Part shown: positions 15,417 to 23,909 of the stretch, piece by piece
Layout of the letters: every line of letters begins with the position of its first letter
How positions within the stretch are numbered: the first letter of the stretch is position 1
Assembly (NCBI GenBank): GCA_021825465.1
Contig: JAKAGX010000001.1
Location: 1 to 64,000 of the forward strand
Direction of reading: 5' to 3'
Source: a bacterium
Lineage (GTDB): Bacteria; Patescibacteriota; Minisyncoccia; UBA6257; GWB1-50-10
DNA length: 64,000 nucleotides
The notes under the pieces: generated by a model
Database searches by the model: none
Told to the model about the DNA's origin: nothing
What the model saw: the letters and a program-made list of their open reading frames with translations, nothing else
Program-made: the position numbers and the translations under genes

Positions 15417-15422
15417 ATTATA
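15417..15422 (-). promoter_or_regulatory. Extended -10 for the candidate RNA
   Basis: TGG-TATAAT on the minus strand, 7 bases before the first paired base of the candidate RNA. Confidence 0.6.
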
Positions 15423-15429
15423 CCACGAT

Positions 15430-16506
15430 CTAAAGATCGAGCACCTTGACTACTTGATGTAAGAATGACACAACGACGGGGGCCGGAAGCAAGCTCACAG
15501 AAGGCTTGCCGTTATCGTCCGGAACCACCCATGGCTCCTCGATAACATTCACTTCTTTCTTCGCGGGATCCCATTCATAGCGGTAGCCGGGCGTTACCTC
15601 ATAATCATCGACATATTCCTTTGCAACGTCCGCCGGGATCGAATTCCGAAGGTAGATCTTCGGCACGCCTTCAAGCTTCACAAGCGTCCGCATAACGGCA
15701 TCATCCACCTCGATACGGTCTCGGATCGCTTCGATGCCGAGTTCATCCCCTTCTTTCGGGACCATGCGCTTCCCGCCGCACGCCGGGTTATCGCAAATGA
15801 GATAAAACTTCTTTTCAGCTTCGTCATATTCCACCTTCTTTGTTCTTAAGAGCCGCAGGTTCCTCGGCGTATGGCACACGGGACAAACGACGCGGTACTT
15901 CATCCGCTCGTCGATGATCGGCTCCGGCAGATCGATGAACGCCAAAAAGTCCGGATCGTCGCGGTATCCCATCAGTTCGCGGAAGTACAAGGAGTACGAA
16001 ACTTGATCCAAGCTCCGGGGAAAACCATCCACGAAGATCGCTTTGTGCTCGCTCTTTGCGATCTCCCGCTCCACAAGAGCAAGGATGAATTCGGTCGGCA
16101 AAAGCGAGGAGGTCGATCGCCCCGACAAAGCGTTGAACGCTTCATCGAGCGACATCGTTCCCCGATACTTTTCTTTCAAATAATCCGCCAATTCCTCTTT
16201 TTTCGCCGGGTCTTCCATATCCTCGTGCGCGGCGCGCACGATATCGCCGACCGACACGTGGCGCAAATGCTCGGAACCGACGGCTTCCATAAAAAGCTTC
16301 GAGTAGGTCCCCTTTCCCGAGTTTTTCTTCCCGAGAAGAATGCCGAGGAATGAATTTCCCCCGTCCAAGTATGCCTTGATCCTTTCGATTTGCGGGCCTG
16401 CCTTCAGCGCAAAATATTTTTTCCGTTCGACCGGATCATCCAGCGCGAATGTTTGGCTTGCTCCTTCGACCTTCGTCTTGAACAATGGGAACTCGAAATC
16501 TTTCAT
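15430..16506 (-). CDS. Adenylate-kinase-like nucleoside monophosphate kinase, enlarged
   Basis: The 358-aa product has a P-loop (GKKNSGKGT, 59-67), the DGFPRS motif (160-165) typical of adenylate kinases, and a zinc-type lid with Cys208, Cys211, Cys238 and Cys243 (CPVC and CDNPAC). Adenylate kinases are usually 180-220 aa; this one has about 50 extra residues before the P-loop, a long insertion around 95-135 and a C-terminal extension of about 90. It probably phosphorylates a nucleotide, but AMP as acceptor is assumed, not shown. It follows aspS by 12 bases and is probably in its operon. Confidence 0.8.
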   Translation of the reverse strand: MKDFEFPLFKTKVEGASQTFALDDPVERKKYFALKAGPQIERIKAYLDGGNSFLGILLGKKNSGKGTYSKLFMEAVGSEHLRHVSVGDIVRAAHEDMEDPAKKEELADYLKEKYRGTMSLDEAFNALSGRSTSSLLPTEFILALVEREIAKSEHKAIFVDGFPRSLDQVSYSLYFRELMGYRDDPDFLAFIDLPEPIIDERMKYRVVCPVCHTPRNLRLLRTKKVEYDEAEKKFYLICDNPACGGKRMVPKEGDELGIEAIRDRIEVDDAVMRTLVKLEGVPKIYLRNSIPADVAKEYVDDYEVTPGYRYEWDPAKKEVNVIEEPWVVPDDNGKPSVSLLPAPVVVSFLHQVVKVLDL

Positions 16507-16518
16507 GGTTTTGTTTTT

Positions 16519-17934
16519 TTATTTCTTTTTATTTTTTTCTTCGACGCTTATGTGCAGCTCTTTCAATTGGTCTTTTGAAACTTCCGACGGCGCATCCATC
16601 ATAAGGTCTTTGCCGTCGCCGGTCTTCGGGAACGCGATGACCTCGCGGATGTTCGGCTCTTCCTGGAGGATCGCGATCAATCGATCGAGGCCCGAAGCGA
16701 TGCCGCCGTGGGGCGGAACGCCGTATGAGAATGCTTCGAGGAGGTGGCCGAACTTTTCCCGTACGTCCTCCGGTTTGTTCCCCATAGCCTCAAAGACGGC
16801 CGCGAGGAGCTCGGGATCCGTCGTCCGGATGCTGCCGCCCGCGATCTCGTAGCCGTTCAAAACGAGGTCGTACTGGAGCGCGGTGATCTTTTCGGGAGCC
16901 TCCTTGAAAAGCTTCATGAATTCATCCTTGTCCTTCACGTCGGGCTTCGTGAACGGATGGTGCACCGCATCCCACCGATGCTCCGTTTCTTTCCACTCGA
17001 ACATCGGAAAATTCACGACGAACGCAAAAGCAAGCTCGTTCGGATCTTCTTTGTTGTCGCGGAGATCCGGCTTGTCGGAATTGTATTTCGCCATCACGTC
17101 GGCGTAGTTCAAGCGCGGGAAGGGAGATTTTTGTATCCTCTTTCCGGGATACAATTCTTTTACCATCTTTGTGTACAGACCTTCAATGAGCCCCAAAACT
17201 TCATCCTGCGACGTGAAGCTCATTTCGACGTCAAGCTGCGTGAATTCAGGCTGCCGGTCGCCCCGCGTGTCTTCGTCCCGGAAGCATCGTGCGATTTGAA
17301 AATACTTTTCAAGGCCCGCGACCATTAAAAGCTGCTTGTACTGCTGGGGCGACTGCGGGAGCGCATAAAACTTACCCGGATAGAGGCGGCTCGGGATCAA
17401 GTAGTCCCGCGCTCCTTCCGGCGTCGACTTGCCGATATCAGGCGTTTCGACTTCAACGAAATCGCGTTCGGAAAGGTAATCGCGGATGAATTTATTGATC
17501 TTTGCGCGCATCACGAGATTTTGGCGCATGCGCGGACGGCGCAGATCAAGGTAGCGGTATTTCATCCTCGTTTCCTCCCCGATCTCCCGTCCGTCCGACG
17601 TGAGGTCAAAGGGCGGCGTCTTCGCCTCTGAAACGATCTCGAGCCCCGTCGCTTGGAGCTCGTGGTAGCCGCTTTCGATCTTCGGGTTTTCCATGCCCGC
17701 CGGGCGCTTTCCGACAGTCCCCCTTACCGTCACGACCCATTCGGGCCTTAACTTTTCCGCGAGAGCATGAAGCTCTTTATTGCCCGGCGTAAAGACGACT
17801 TGGGCCACCCCCGTCCGGTCTCGGAGGTCGATGAAGATGAGTTTTCCGTGGTCACGCCGCACATCAACCCACCCCGTGAGCGCGGCCTCCTTTCCCTCAT
17901 GATCCTTGATATCTCTCGATAAAACCCTATCCAT
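16519..17934 (-). CDS. aspS: Aspartyl-tRNA synthetase, bacterial type without the GAD insert
   Basis: AspRS charges tRNA-Asp (and tRNA-Asn in non-discriminating forms). The 471-aa product has the N-terminal OB domain (GWVDVRRDHGKLIFIDLRD), the QSPQ motif, class II motif 2 (FRDEDTRGDRQPEFTQLD) and motif 3 (GIASGLDRL). Bacterial enzymes are about 590 aa because of a GAD domain inserted in the catalytic core; here the chain passes directly from the PDLR segment to FAFVVNFPMFEW, so the GAD domain is missing. No gatB/gatC-like gene is visible in the window. TACAAT (17948-17943) lies 8 bases before the ATG. Confidence 0.95.
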   Translation of the reverse strand: MDRVLSRDIKDHEGKEAALTGWVDVRRDHGKLIFIDLRDRTGVAQVVFTPGNKELHALAEKLRPEWVVTVRGTVGKRPAGMENPKIESGYHELQATGLEIVSEAKTPPFDLTSDGREIGEETRMKYRYLDLRRPRMRQNLVMRAKINKFIRDYLSERDFVEVETPDIGKSTPEGARDYLIPSRLYPGKFYALPQSPQQYKQLLMVAGLEKYFQIARCFRDEDTRGDRQPEFTQLDVEMSFTSQDEVLGLIEGLYTKMVKELYPGKRIQKSPFPRLNYADVMAKYNSDKPDLRDNKEDPNELAFAFVVNFPMFEWKETEHRWDAVHHPFTKPDVKDKDEFMKLFKEAPEKITALQYDLVLNGYEIAGGSIRTTDPELLAAVFEAMGNKPEDVREKFGHLLEAFSYGVPPHGGIASGLDRLIAILQEEPNIREVIAFPKTGDGKDLMMDAPSEVSKDQLKELHISVEEKNKKK

Positions 17935-17942
17935 TGAGAGAA

Positions 17943-17948
17943 ATTGTA
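17943..17948 (-). promoter_or_regulatory. -10 box TACAAT for aspS
   Basis: GGG-TACAAT on the minus strand, 8 bases before the ATG at 17934. Confidence 0.55.
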
Positions 17949-17957
17949 CCCGAAAAT

Positions 17958-18857
17958 CTACTGCACCGCAAACACGCCGATGTTTCCGGCGGCGGTTTTT
18001 TCCACTTTAACGATCCCCTTTTCGTCGGTCCGAAAAACCCGTACACCGACCGCACCGAGTGCGGATACCGTCTCCGCCGACGGATGTCCGTAGGAATTTT
18101 TTCCGACTTCGATCACTGCAATGCTCGGAGAAACTATGCTGAAGAATCTTTTCGACAACGACCCCCTCGAACCGTGATGAGCGACCTTCAAAACATCTAC
18201 GCGACCGATGCGTCCGGCAAGCATTTCTTCGATCTTCAAACTCGCATCGCTCATAAAGGCCGATTTTATATCTTCCGCATCGACCTCAATAACGATCGCC
18301 GAATCGTTCAGATCGCCTCCGGCAAGAAGCGCCTTATTGGGCGAAAGAACGCGAATTTCCGTTTTACCGACCATCATCCGGTCGCCTTCCGCAACGACGA
18401 GCGAAGCGACATTCTCTTCGTTTAAAATTTTTTTGAAAGCCTCGAACGTTTCCGTCCCGCCGCTGACGCCGTTCCATAGAAATAAACCGACGCGATAGTT
18501 CTTTACGACATCCATAAGCCCGCCGAAATGATCGAATTCGGCATGCGTCATGATGACGACATCGAGAGAGCGATCAAGAGGGGGAAGGATCGCATCCAGC
18601 GATTCCAAAACCGCGGAGTTCGCCGGACCGCCGTCGATCAAAATCTTCGCTCCGCTCGCCGTCACAATAAGCTCGCTGTCCCCTTCGCCGACCGGCAGGA
18701 AATATTCGGCAAACGAACCTTCCCCGCCGACCGCACCGAAAGAAAAGATGCCGATCGCGCCGATAACCAAAAGAAGGGGCAGGAGCTTTTTAAAATGCCC
18801 GTCGACGAAGCCGGCGACGACCTTCAGTTCCTTTGCGCAATCCTTTTCTTTTTCCAT
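17958..18857 (-). CDS. ComEC-type metallo-beta-lactamase domain protein, separate from the channel
   Basis: The 299-aa product has one membrane helix (LLPLLLVIGAIGIFSFGAV) and then a metallo-beta-lactamase domain: FLPVGEGDSELI, LIDGGP, THAEFDHFGG (H-x-x-x-DH metal site), DLNDSAIVI, KVAHHGSRGS and EVGKNSYGHPS. This is the domain found at the C-terminus of full-length ComEC/Rec2, thought to act on incoming DNA. Here it is a separate gene overlapping the end of the channel gene by 34 bases. The ATG at 18857 is preferred, since a longer frame would overlap the channel gene even more. Confidence 0.88.
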   Translation of the reverse strand: MEKEKDCAKELKVVAGFVDGHFKKLLPLLLVIGAIGIFSFGAVGGEGSFAEYFLPVGEGDSELIVTASGAKILIDGGPANSAVLESLDAILPPLDRSLDVVIMTHAEFDHFGGLMDVVKNYRVGLFLWNGVSGGTETFEAFKKILNEENVASLVVAEGDRMMVGKTEIRVLSPNKALLAGGDLNDSAIVIEVDAEDIKSAFMSDASLKIEEMLAGRIGRVDVLKVAHHGSRGSLSKRFFSIVSPSIAVIEVGKNSYGHPSAETVSALGAVGVRVFRTDEKGIVKVEKTAAGNIGVFAVQ

Positions 18858-20230
18858 ACGATGAATGCAATGAGGCAGCCGTAATACGCCGCCGTAAGCC
18901 ATAGACTGAACGGCAGTCGGACCATGGCATGCAACCCGCCAAAAAATTCGATGGTTGCCGTCTCGAATTTAAGAAGCGGGAATGCAAGAAACGACACGCC
19001 GAGAGCGATCGTCTGCGACACGAATCCGAGGAGCGCTTCCGCAAATCCGAATGCCATGGTCGCCGGTATCAAGCTTAAAACGAGGACGTTCGAAACGAGG
19101 GACAGCGGCGAAATCGACCCGAAATGCGCCGCAATGATCGGAAGAACCGCCGCTTGGTCAGCAAACGTCGACGATACATTACCCTTCCAATCCATGAAAC
19201 TCTTACCGGGTGACGGCCTCACATACATGATGCCGAGGAAGGCCGCGAACGACAGTTCAAAGCCGACGTCGAAAACGAGGAGTTTCGGGTTCGCGATCAA
19301 CATAAAAAATGCGGCAAGCATAATGACGTTCCGCGAATCGAAGAAGCGGCCGCTCTCGGTCGCGAAGAGGACGAGGAACCCCATGATGGCCGCACGAACG
19401 ACCGATGCTTCCGCTCCGGTCATAACGACAAAAAGAAAAATGGCGAACGAGGTGGCGCCAAATGCCCATGGCCGCGGCAAAAAGAGCAAAAAGACGGCCA
19501 TTGCGCCGATCACGACGAGCGATACGTTGTAACCCGAGAGCGCCACAAGGTGCGTTGTGCCGCTCGATTGCATGGCGGCAGTGAAATCTTCCGAAAAACC
19601 GCCGCGGTAGCCGAGGAGGAGGCCGGACATGAACGCGCTTTCTTTTTCCGGCAGCGTTCTTTTGAACGTATCGATCACCCGATCTCTCACCCCGAACAAG
19701 AAACGGCGCAATCCGCCGCCGACAGACATCGAAACGATCTCCGGAAAATCCGATGTCCCGACAATCCCTTCTTTTGCGAGGTAATCGGCGTACCCGCCCG
19801 ACGGCGGACGCTCCACCGTCCCTTTCAGCGTCAAAACGTCGCCGACGGAGACCGATACATATCTCCGGAGCGTTATGAGTATTTTTCCGCCGCAGTCGAG
19901 ACCGATCACGGCTTTCGTTGATGAATAATCCGATGTTTCCACGTCGACGACCTTTCCTCCAAAGGTGCCGCCCGCGCCGCATGCAACGGCCGCCGTCGCT
20001 CTCAAATTCATGTCGAATGCTTCCGCATAAAACGCCCCGCCGAAGACAACGGGAGAAAGAAAAAGAAAAACCAGATATTTCTTTTCTTGTTTCCAAAAGA
20101 AAAGTGCAGCGGATGTGATGGCTGAAAAAATGATGACGGCCAAAATGATCCAGCCGGCATGGATACTTGCAAGGAAAATGCCGAAAATAAAAAACGCGAT
20201 CCCGAAGAAAAGGACGTTGTACGCCGGCAT
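18824..20230 (-). CDS. comEC: ComEC/Rec2 DNA-uptake channel domain
   Basis: The 468-aa product has an N-terminal pair of helices, an OB-like soluble domain (about 70-160) and the polytopic competence domain with the typical LLLGYRGGFSEDFTAAMQSSG-type stretch (here read in parts: LLLGYRGG and SSGTTHLVALSGYNV) and GAEASVVRAAIMGF. ComEC forms the inner-membrane pore for single-stranded DNA in natural competence. The beta-lactamase-like domain that normally ends the protein is a separate downstream gene. TATAAT (20243-20238) ends 7 bases before the ATG at 20230, so that start is chosen over the ATG 9 bases earlier, which overlaps the box. Confidence 0.9.
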   Translation of the reverse strand: MPAYNVLFFGIAFFIFGIFLASIHAGWIILAVIIFSAITSAALFFWKQEKKYLVFLFLSPVVFGGAFYAEAFDMNLRATAAVACGAGGTFGGKVVDVETSDYSSTKAVIGLDCGGKILITLRRYVSVSVGDVLTLKGTVERPPSGGYADYLAKEGIVGTSDFPEIVSMSVGGGLRRFLFGVRDRVIDTFKRTLPEKESAFMSGLLLGYRGGFSEDFTAAMQSSGTTHLVALSGYNVSLVVIGAMAVFLLFLPRPWAFGATSFAIFLFVVMTGAEASVVRAAIMGFLVLFATESGRFFDSRNVIMLAAFFMLIANPKLLVFDVGFELSFAAFLGIMYVRPSPGKSFMDWKGNVSSTFADQAAVLPIIAAHFGSISPLSLVSNVLVLSLIPATMAFGFAEALLGFVSQTIALGVSFLAFPLLKFETATIEFFGGLHAMVRLPFSLWLTAAYYGCLIAFIVWKKKRIAQRN

Positions 20231-20237
20231 TTCCCTC

Positions 20238-20243
20238 ATTATA
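20238..20243 (-). promoter_or_regulatory. -10 box TATAAT for comEC
   Basis: TATAAT on the minus strand with a 7-base spacer to the ATG at 20230; the alternative ATG overlaps the box itself. Confidence 0.65.
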
Positions 20244-20273
20244 GAGTTAAAAAGCTCTTTTCCTTTCCATACT

Positions 20274-20361
20274 TATCCCCCAAAACCTTGGCCCCCCGGT
20301 CTCCCTCAAAAATTCGAGGAGAGCGGGGGGCCTGCAATTTTTGAAGGAGAGCGGGGGGCGG
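20274..20361. repeat. Dispersed GC-rich palindromic element, copy 2
   Basis: The 43-base palindrome at 20290-20332 is the inverted, nearly identical counterpart of 751-793. It is preceded by TTATCCCCCAAAA and followed by the same partial repeat of its right arm (AGGAGAGCGGGGGGCGG) seen in copy 1. It lies between comEC and the end of mnmA. Confidence 0.75.
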
Positions 20362-20382
20362 AAGTCGGTGGGGGCGGAAAAC

Positions 20383-21582
20383 TCAGGCGATCACGCCGCC
20401 GCCGAGGAGTTCACCCTTTTTCGAATAGAAGACGGCAGACTGGCCCGGCGCGACAAATTTAACCGGATCGTCGAAGACGATCTTAAAATCCTTTCCCTCT
20501 TTCTCGAGGCGAGCCTTCGCGAGCGGCTGCCGGTAGCGCACTCTCGCATAAACTATCGATTCTCCGTTATCCATTATCCGCTCCACCGTATTCACCTGGC
20601 GGAGATTCATCTCTTTTTTGAAAAGTGCCGGATTGTCGTCCCCTTCCGCGACGATGAGCGTGTTCGTTTTCAAATCCTTTCCCGCAACGTAGTACGGTTT
20701 ATGATCGGGATTTTTTACCTTCAAATCGACGCCAAGATGCCGCTGGCCGATGGTATAGAAATAAATCCCTTCGTGCTGACCCACGACATCACCTTCGGTC
20801 GTGAGGATTTCGCCCGGCTTTTCCGGCAAATACTGTTTTAAAAAATCCTCAAGGTCCACCTGGCCCAAGAAACAAATTCCCTGCGAGTCCTTTTTCTCCG
20901 CCGTCGGGAGCCCCGCCTTCCGCGCAATTTCACGCACCTCGAGTTTTGTATGCCCGCCGATCGGAAACAAACAATATTTGAGCTGCTCCGGCGTCAATGT
21001 CCACAAAAAATACGACTGATCCTTATTTTTATCCTTCGCTTCCATCAGAGAATAATTTACGAGCTTCCCCCCACGTTCCGAGCGGAACGTCTCGGAGGCG
21101 CGGGCGGCTTGGTCTCCGGAGGAGCGAACGCGCCGAGAGTCGAGGCTGCTTTTTTCCGCTGGAGAAAAAAGACGGCCGGTTCCGCGAGAAATGCGGCGGG
21201 AAGCGAGTCGTACGTAGTGTCCGGTCGCGATGTAATCCGCCCCCGCTGCGAGCGCTTTCTCGAGGAACAAGCCGAATTTGATATCCTTGTTGCACATGAC
21301 GTCGGGATTCGGCGTAATGCCGTCGCGATAGGCGGAAACCATGTAATCCACGACGTTTTCTTTGTATTCCCGCTCCATGTCGAACACATAGAACGGGATA
21401 CCGAGGTGTTCGGCAGCCCGCCGGGCGTCCAGGGCATCGCGTTCCGCGCAACCATCCACGTTGTACCCGCGGATATAGACGCCTGTCACTTCGCAGCCTT
21501 GCCTTTTCAGCAAATACGCGGCAACCGACGAATCCACTCCACCGGACATTCCAACAAATACTTTATTCTTTGACTTGGCCAT
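20383..21582 (-). CDS. mnmA: tRNA-uridine 2-sulfurtransferase with an in-frame insertion
   Basis: MnmA thiolates U34 of tRNA-Lys, -Glu and -Gln. The 399-aa product has the PP-loop GMSGGVDSSVAA, catalytic Cys97 (NPDVMCNKDIKF), the DKNKDQSYFLW motif and the second catalytic Cys (SQGICFLGQ). Between TGHYVRLA and GKLVNYSLM, where the family has only a short loop, about 44 extra residues (128-172) rich in Arg and Ser are present; this DNA carries nested inverted repeats. The insertion does not break the frame or touch the catalytic residues. The gene is divergent from efp, 27 bases apart. Confidence 0.93.
   Translation of the reverse strand: MAKSKNKVFVGMSGGVDSSVAAYLLKRQGCEVTGVYIRGYNVDGCAERDALDARRAAEHLGIPFYVFDMEREYKENVVDYMVSAYRDGITPNPDVMCNKDIKFGLFLEKALAAGADYIATGHYVRLASRRISRGTGRLFSPAEKSSLDSRRVRSSGDQAARASETFRSERGGKLVNYSLMEAKDKNKDQSYFLWTLTPEQLKYCLFPIGGHTKLEVREIARKAGLPTAEKKDSQGICFLGQVDLEDFLKQYLPEKPGEILTTEGDVVGQHEGIYFYTIGQRHLGVDLKVKNPDHKPYYVAGKDLKTNTLIVAEGDDNPALFKKEMNLRQVNTVERIMDNGESIVYARVRYRQPLAKARLEKEGKDFKIVFDDPVKFVAPGQSAVFYSKKGELLGGGVIA
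21067..21201. repeat. Palindrome-rich in-frame insertion inside mnmA
   Basis: This stretch encodes the 44 non-family residues of MnmA. It contains CTTTTTTCC (21150-21158) facing GGAGAAAAAAG (21162-21172), the small palindrome TTCCGAGCGGAA near 21074-21087, and CTCGGAGGCGCG facing CGCGCCGAG. Dense inverted repeats inside a coding sequence suggest a REP- or MITE-like unit that inserted without breaking the frame. Confidence 0.6.
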
Positions 21583-21609
21583 GAAATTGGTCTAAAATGG
21601 GTTTTTGTT

Positions 21610-22176
21610 ATGGCACGGTTATCCTACAACGAACTCAAAGTCGGCACAATCTTCGTGAAAGACGGATCCCCTTACAAGGTCCTCGATTCGGCATTCGTCC
21701 GCATGCAACAGCGGAAACCCGTCATGCAACTCAAGATCGAAAACCTCGTGAGCGGCAAGGTGCAGGAATATGCAGCTCACCAAAACGAGGAATTCGAAGA
21801 AGCGGAGATCGAAGTGATGCCGGTCGTCTTTATCTATCAAAACCGTGGCGAATATTGGTTCAATGAAAAGGGCAATCCGAAAAACCGATTTCAACTGAAG
21901 GACGACATTTTGGGACAAGCGGCCCAATTCTTGAAGGCAAATACGGAACTCACCGCTTATAAATTCGACGGAAAGATCATCAACATCGAACTGCCGATCA
22001 AAATGGATCTCAAGGTGACCGAAGCGCCGCCCGCCATCAAGGGCAATACCGCGCAAGGCGGCACCAAAACGGTAACCCTCGAAACCGGCGCAAAAGTGAA
22101 CGTTCCCCTTTTCGTGGAGGAAGACGACACCGTGAAGGTCAACACGCAAACCGGCGAATATATCGAACGGCTTTAA
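21610..22176 (+). CDS. efp: Elongation factor P
   Basis: EF-P relieves ribosome stalling at polyproline. The 188-aa product has the three barrel domains of the family: N-terminal KOW-like (ARLSYNELKVGTIFVKDGSPYKV), a middle OB domain with DILGQAAQFLKANTELTAYKFDGKIINIELP, and a C-terminal OB domain ending VNVPLFVEEDDTVKVNTQTGEYIERL. The tip residue of domain I, normally a modified Lys or Arg, falls in the segment RMQQRKPVMQ. A TAAAAT box lies 11 bases before the ATG. Its stop codon shares TTAA with the stop of the convergent TraG-like gene. Confidence 0.95.
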   Translation: MARLSYNELKVGTIFVKDGSPYKVLDSAFVRMQQRKPVMQLKIENLVSGKVQEYAAHQNEEFEEAEIEVMPVVFIYQNRGEYWFNEKGNPKNRFQLKDDILGQAAQFLKANTELTAYKFDGKIINIELPIKMDLKVTEAPPAIKGNTAQGGTKTVTLETGAKVNVPLFVEEDDTVKVNTQTGEYIERL

Positions 22177-23897
22177 GAACCGAGGTTCTTTAAAGACTCC
22201 TTGAGCGACTCGCGGAGCGATTCGATGTCGTGATTCCCCTCTTTGGGCCCTTTTGCCGATTTCGTCTCTTCTTTCAAATCCGCAAGTGAAATGGTTCCGG
22301 TATCCGGAGGCGTTTCCGCCGCTTCATCCCCGCCCACAATGGTCTGTTTTCTGGTGTTCACGGGTTTCTGCACCGGCTGCCGCCTGAAATTCTTCAAAAA
22401 AGGACGTCTTCGCTCGTAATGGCCGTTATGACCCGGATGGTTCTGCGTGCTCGGCACATTCGCCGCGGGCGATCCTCCTTTTTGATCTTCTTGGAATTCT
22501 ATCCCAAGCTTCGCAAGATCCGAGAATCTTGAGGCAGTTTCTTTTTCTTCATGCCGGTGCTCGAACTTCCGTTCCGCCGCCTCATCTTCCTTCGGACCCA
22601 TGATGCCGCTCCATCGATTGATCTCCTCCTCCACGGCCCACCGCGGACGGGCATAGATCCTTCGCGAAGTCTCGATGATCTTTTCGGCGATCGCCGGAGA
22701 CGATTCCAAATTGAACGGCGGCAAGGTCGTCGCCGAGAACGGGCGCGACGTGACGCCGTCCACCAAAAGCTTCAAATAAACGTGATAGTTGGGCAAATTC
22801 ACGAGATCTTGCGCCATAAACTCGGGCTCGAACTCTTTTTCCAAAAATTCCGCGTCGGCAGCTCCGACCCGGAACGATATCATGGTGCCGACGTTGCCGA
22901 ACACAGCATCGCGGACCTTCGTTGAAACGTCCGTCACGAGCTGTCCCACATACTGATGAGCGAGAACGAGGTCCAACCGGTACTTCCGCGCTTCGGAGAG
23001 GATGTTCGCGAACGAATCGGTGGCAAAATTTTGGAATTCGTCGACGTAAAGGTAAAAGTCGACGCGTTCATCTTCCGGAATCCTCACCCGTTCCATCGCG
23101 GCAAGCTGCATCTTCGTGATGAGCATGGACCCTAAAAGCGCCGAATTGTCTTCGCCGATCCTCCCTTTCGATACGTTCACGAGGAAGATCTTCCCCGTAT
23201 TCATGATCTCGAAGATGTCGATCGTACTTTTTGATTGACCGACGATATTCCGGACGAGCGCAGTCGAAAGGAACTGGCCGACTTTGTTCTGGATCGGCGC
23301 GATGGCTTCGTTCCGGAACTGGTCGCGCCATTCCTCGAACTCGTTCACCCAAAAGGCTTTCACGACCGGATCCTTGATATTGTCCACGATCTTTTGCCGG
23401 TATTCTTTGTCGACCAAAATGCGCGTGATGCCGAGCAAGGTTGTCCCGGGCGTATCGAGGAGCGCGAGGATGGCATTATTCAAAATGTATTCCATTCTCG
23501 CCGACCAAACGTTCGACCAAATCTTCGTGAAAATTCCCATGAGGCCCGACGCGACCAAGTGTTTGTACTTCGGATCGGGCAGCTCCAAAACATTGAAGCC
23601 GATGTGAAAATCGGTATCGGCCGGATTGAAGTAAATGACGTCCTGCAGCCGTTCCTCGGGGATCTTTTCAAGGAGACCTTCGACAAGTTCGCCGTGAGGG
23701 TCGACGACGCACAATCCTTCGCCGTTCGCAATATCCTGCACGATCAAGTTATTGAGCATCGCCGTTTTGCCGGTACCCGTCTTTCCGATCACATACATGT
23801 GCTGACGCCGGTCGCGGCGCTTGATGCCGAAAAGCTTGTTCGAGTTCCGGAAATCAACTCTCCCGAAGTATGCTACGTCTTTGTCGTTCTCGGCCAT
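22173..23897 (-). CDS. TraG/TraD-like ATPase of a type IV secretion-like system, copy 1
   Basis: The 574-aa product has Walker A GKTGTGKT (38-45), a DPHGE switch segment, Walker B in LYVDEFQN, and the AHQYVGQL motif, in the order seen in the TraD/TraG/VirD4-like coupling ATPases. No membrane segment is present. Beyond about residue 430 the tail is charged and low in complexity and may bind partners. A second copy with the same core lies at 57379-58833 beside membrane proteins; this copy stands alone. Such ATPases power DNA or protein transfer or pilus assembly; which applies here is not known. Confidence 0.82.
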   Translation of the reverse strand: MAENDKDVAYFGRVDFRNSNKLFGIKRRDRRQHMYVIGKTGTGKTAMLNNLIVQDIANGEGLCVVDPHGELVEGLLEKIPEERLQDVIYFNPADTDFHIGFNVLELPDPKYKHLVASGLMGIFTKIWSNVWSARMEYILNNAILALLDTPGTTLLGITRILVDKEYRQKIVDNIKDPVVKAFWVNEFEEWRDQFRNEAIAPIQNKVGQFLSTALVRNIVGQSKSTIDIFEIMNTGKIFLVNVSKGRIGEDNSALLGSMLITKMQLAAMERVRIPEDERVDFYLYVDEFQNFATDSFANILSEARKYRLDLVLAHQYVGQLVTDVSTKVRDAVFGNVGTMISFRVGAADAEFLEKEFEPEFMAQDLVNLPNYHVYLKLLVDGVTSRPFSATTLPPFNLESSPAIAEKIIETSRRIYARPRWAVEEEINRWSGIMGPKEDEAAERKFEHRHEEKETASRFSDLAKLGIEFQEDQKGGSPAANVPSTQNHPGHNGHYERRRPFLKNFRRQPVQKPVNTRKQTIVGGDEAAETPPDTGTISLADLKEETKSAKGPKEGNHDIESLRESLKESLKNLGS

Positions 23898-23909
23898 GGT
23901 AGTTACATT

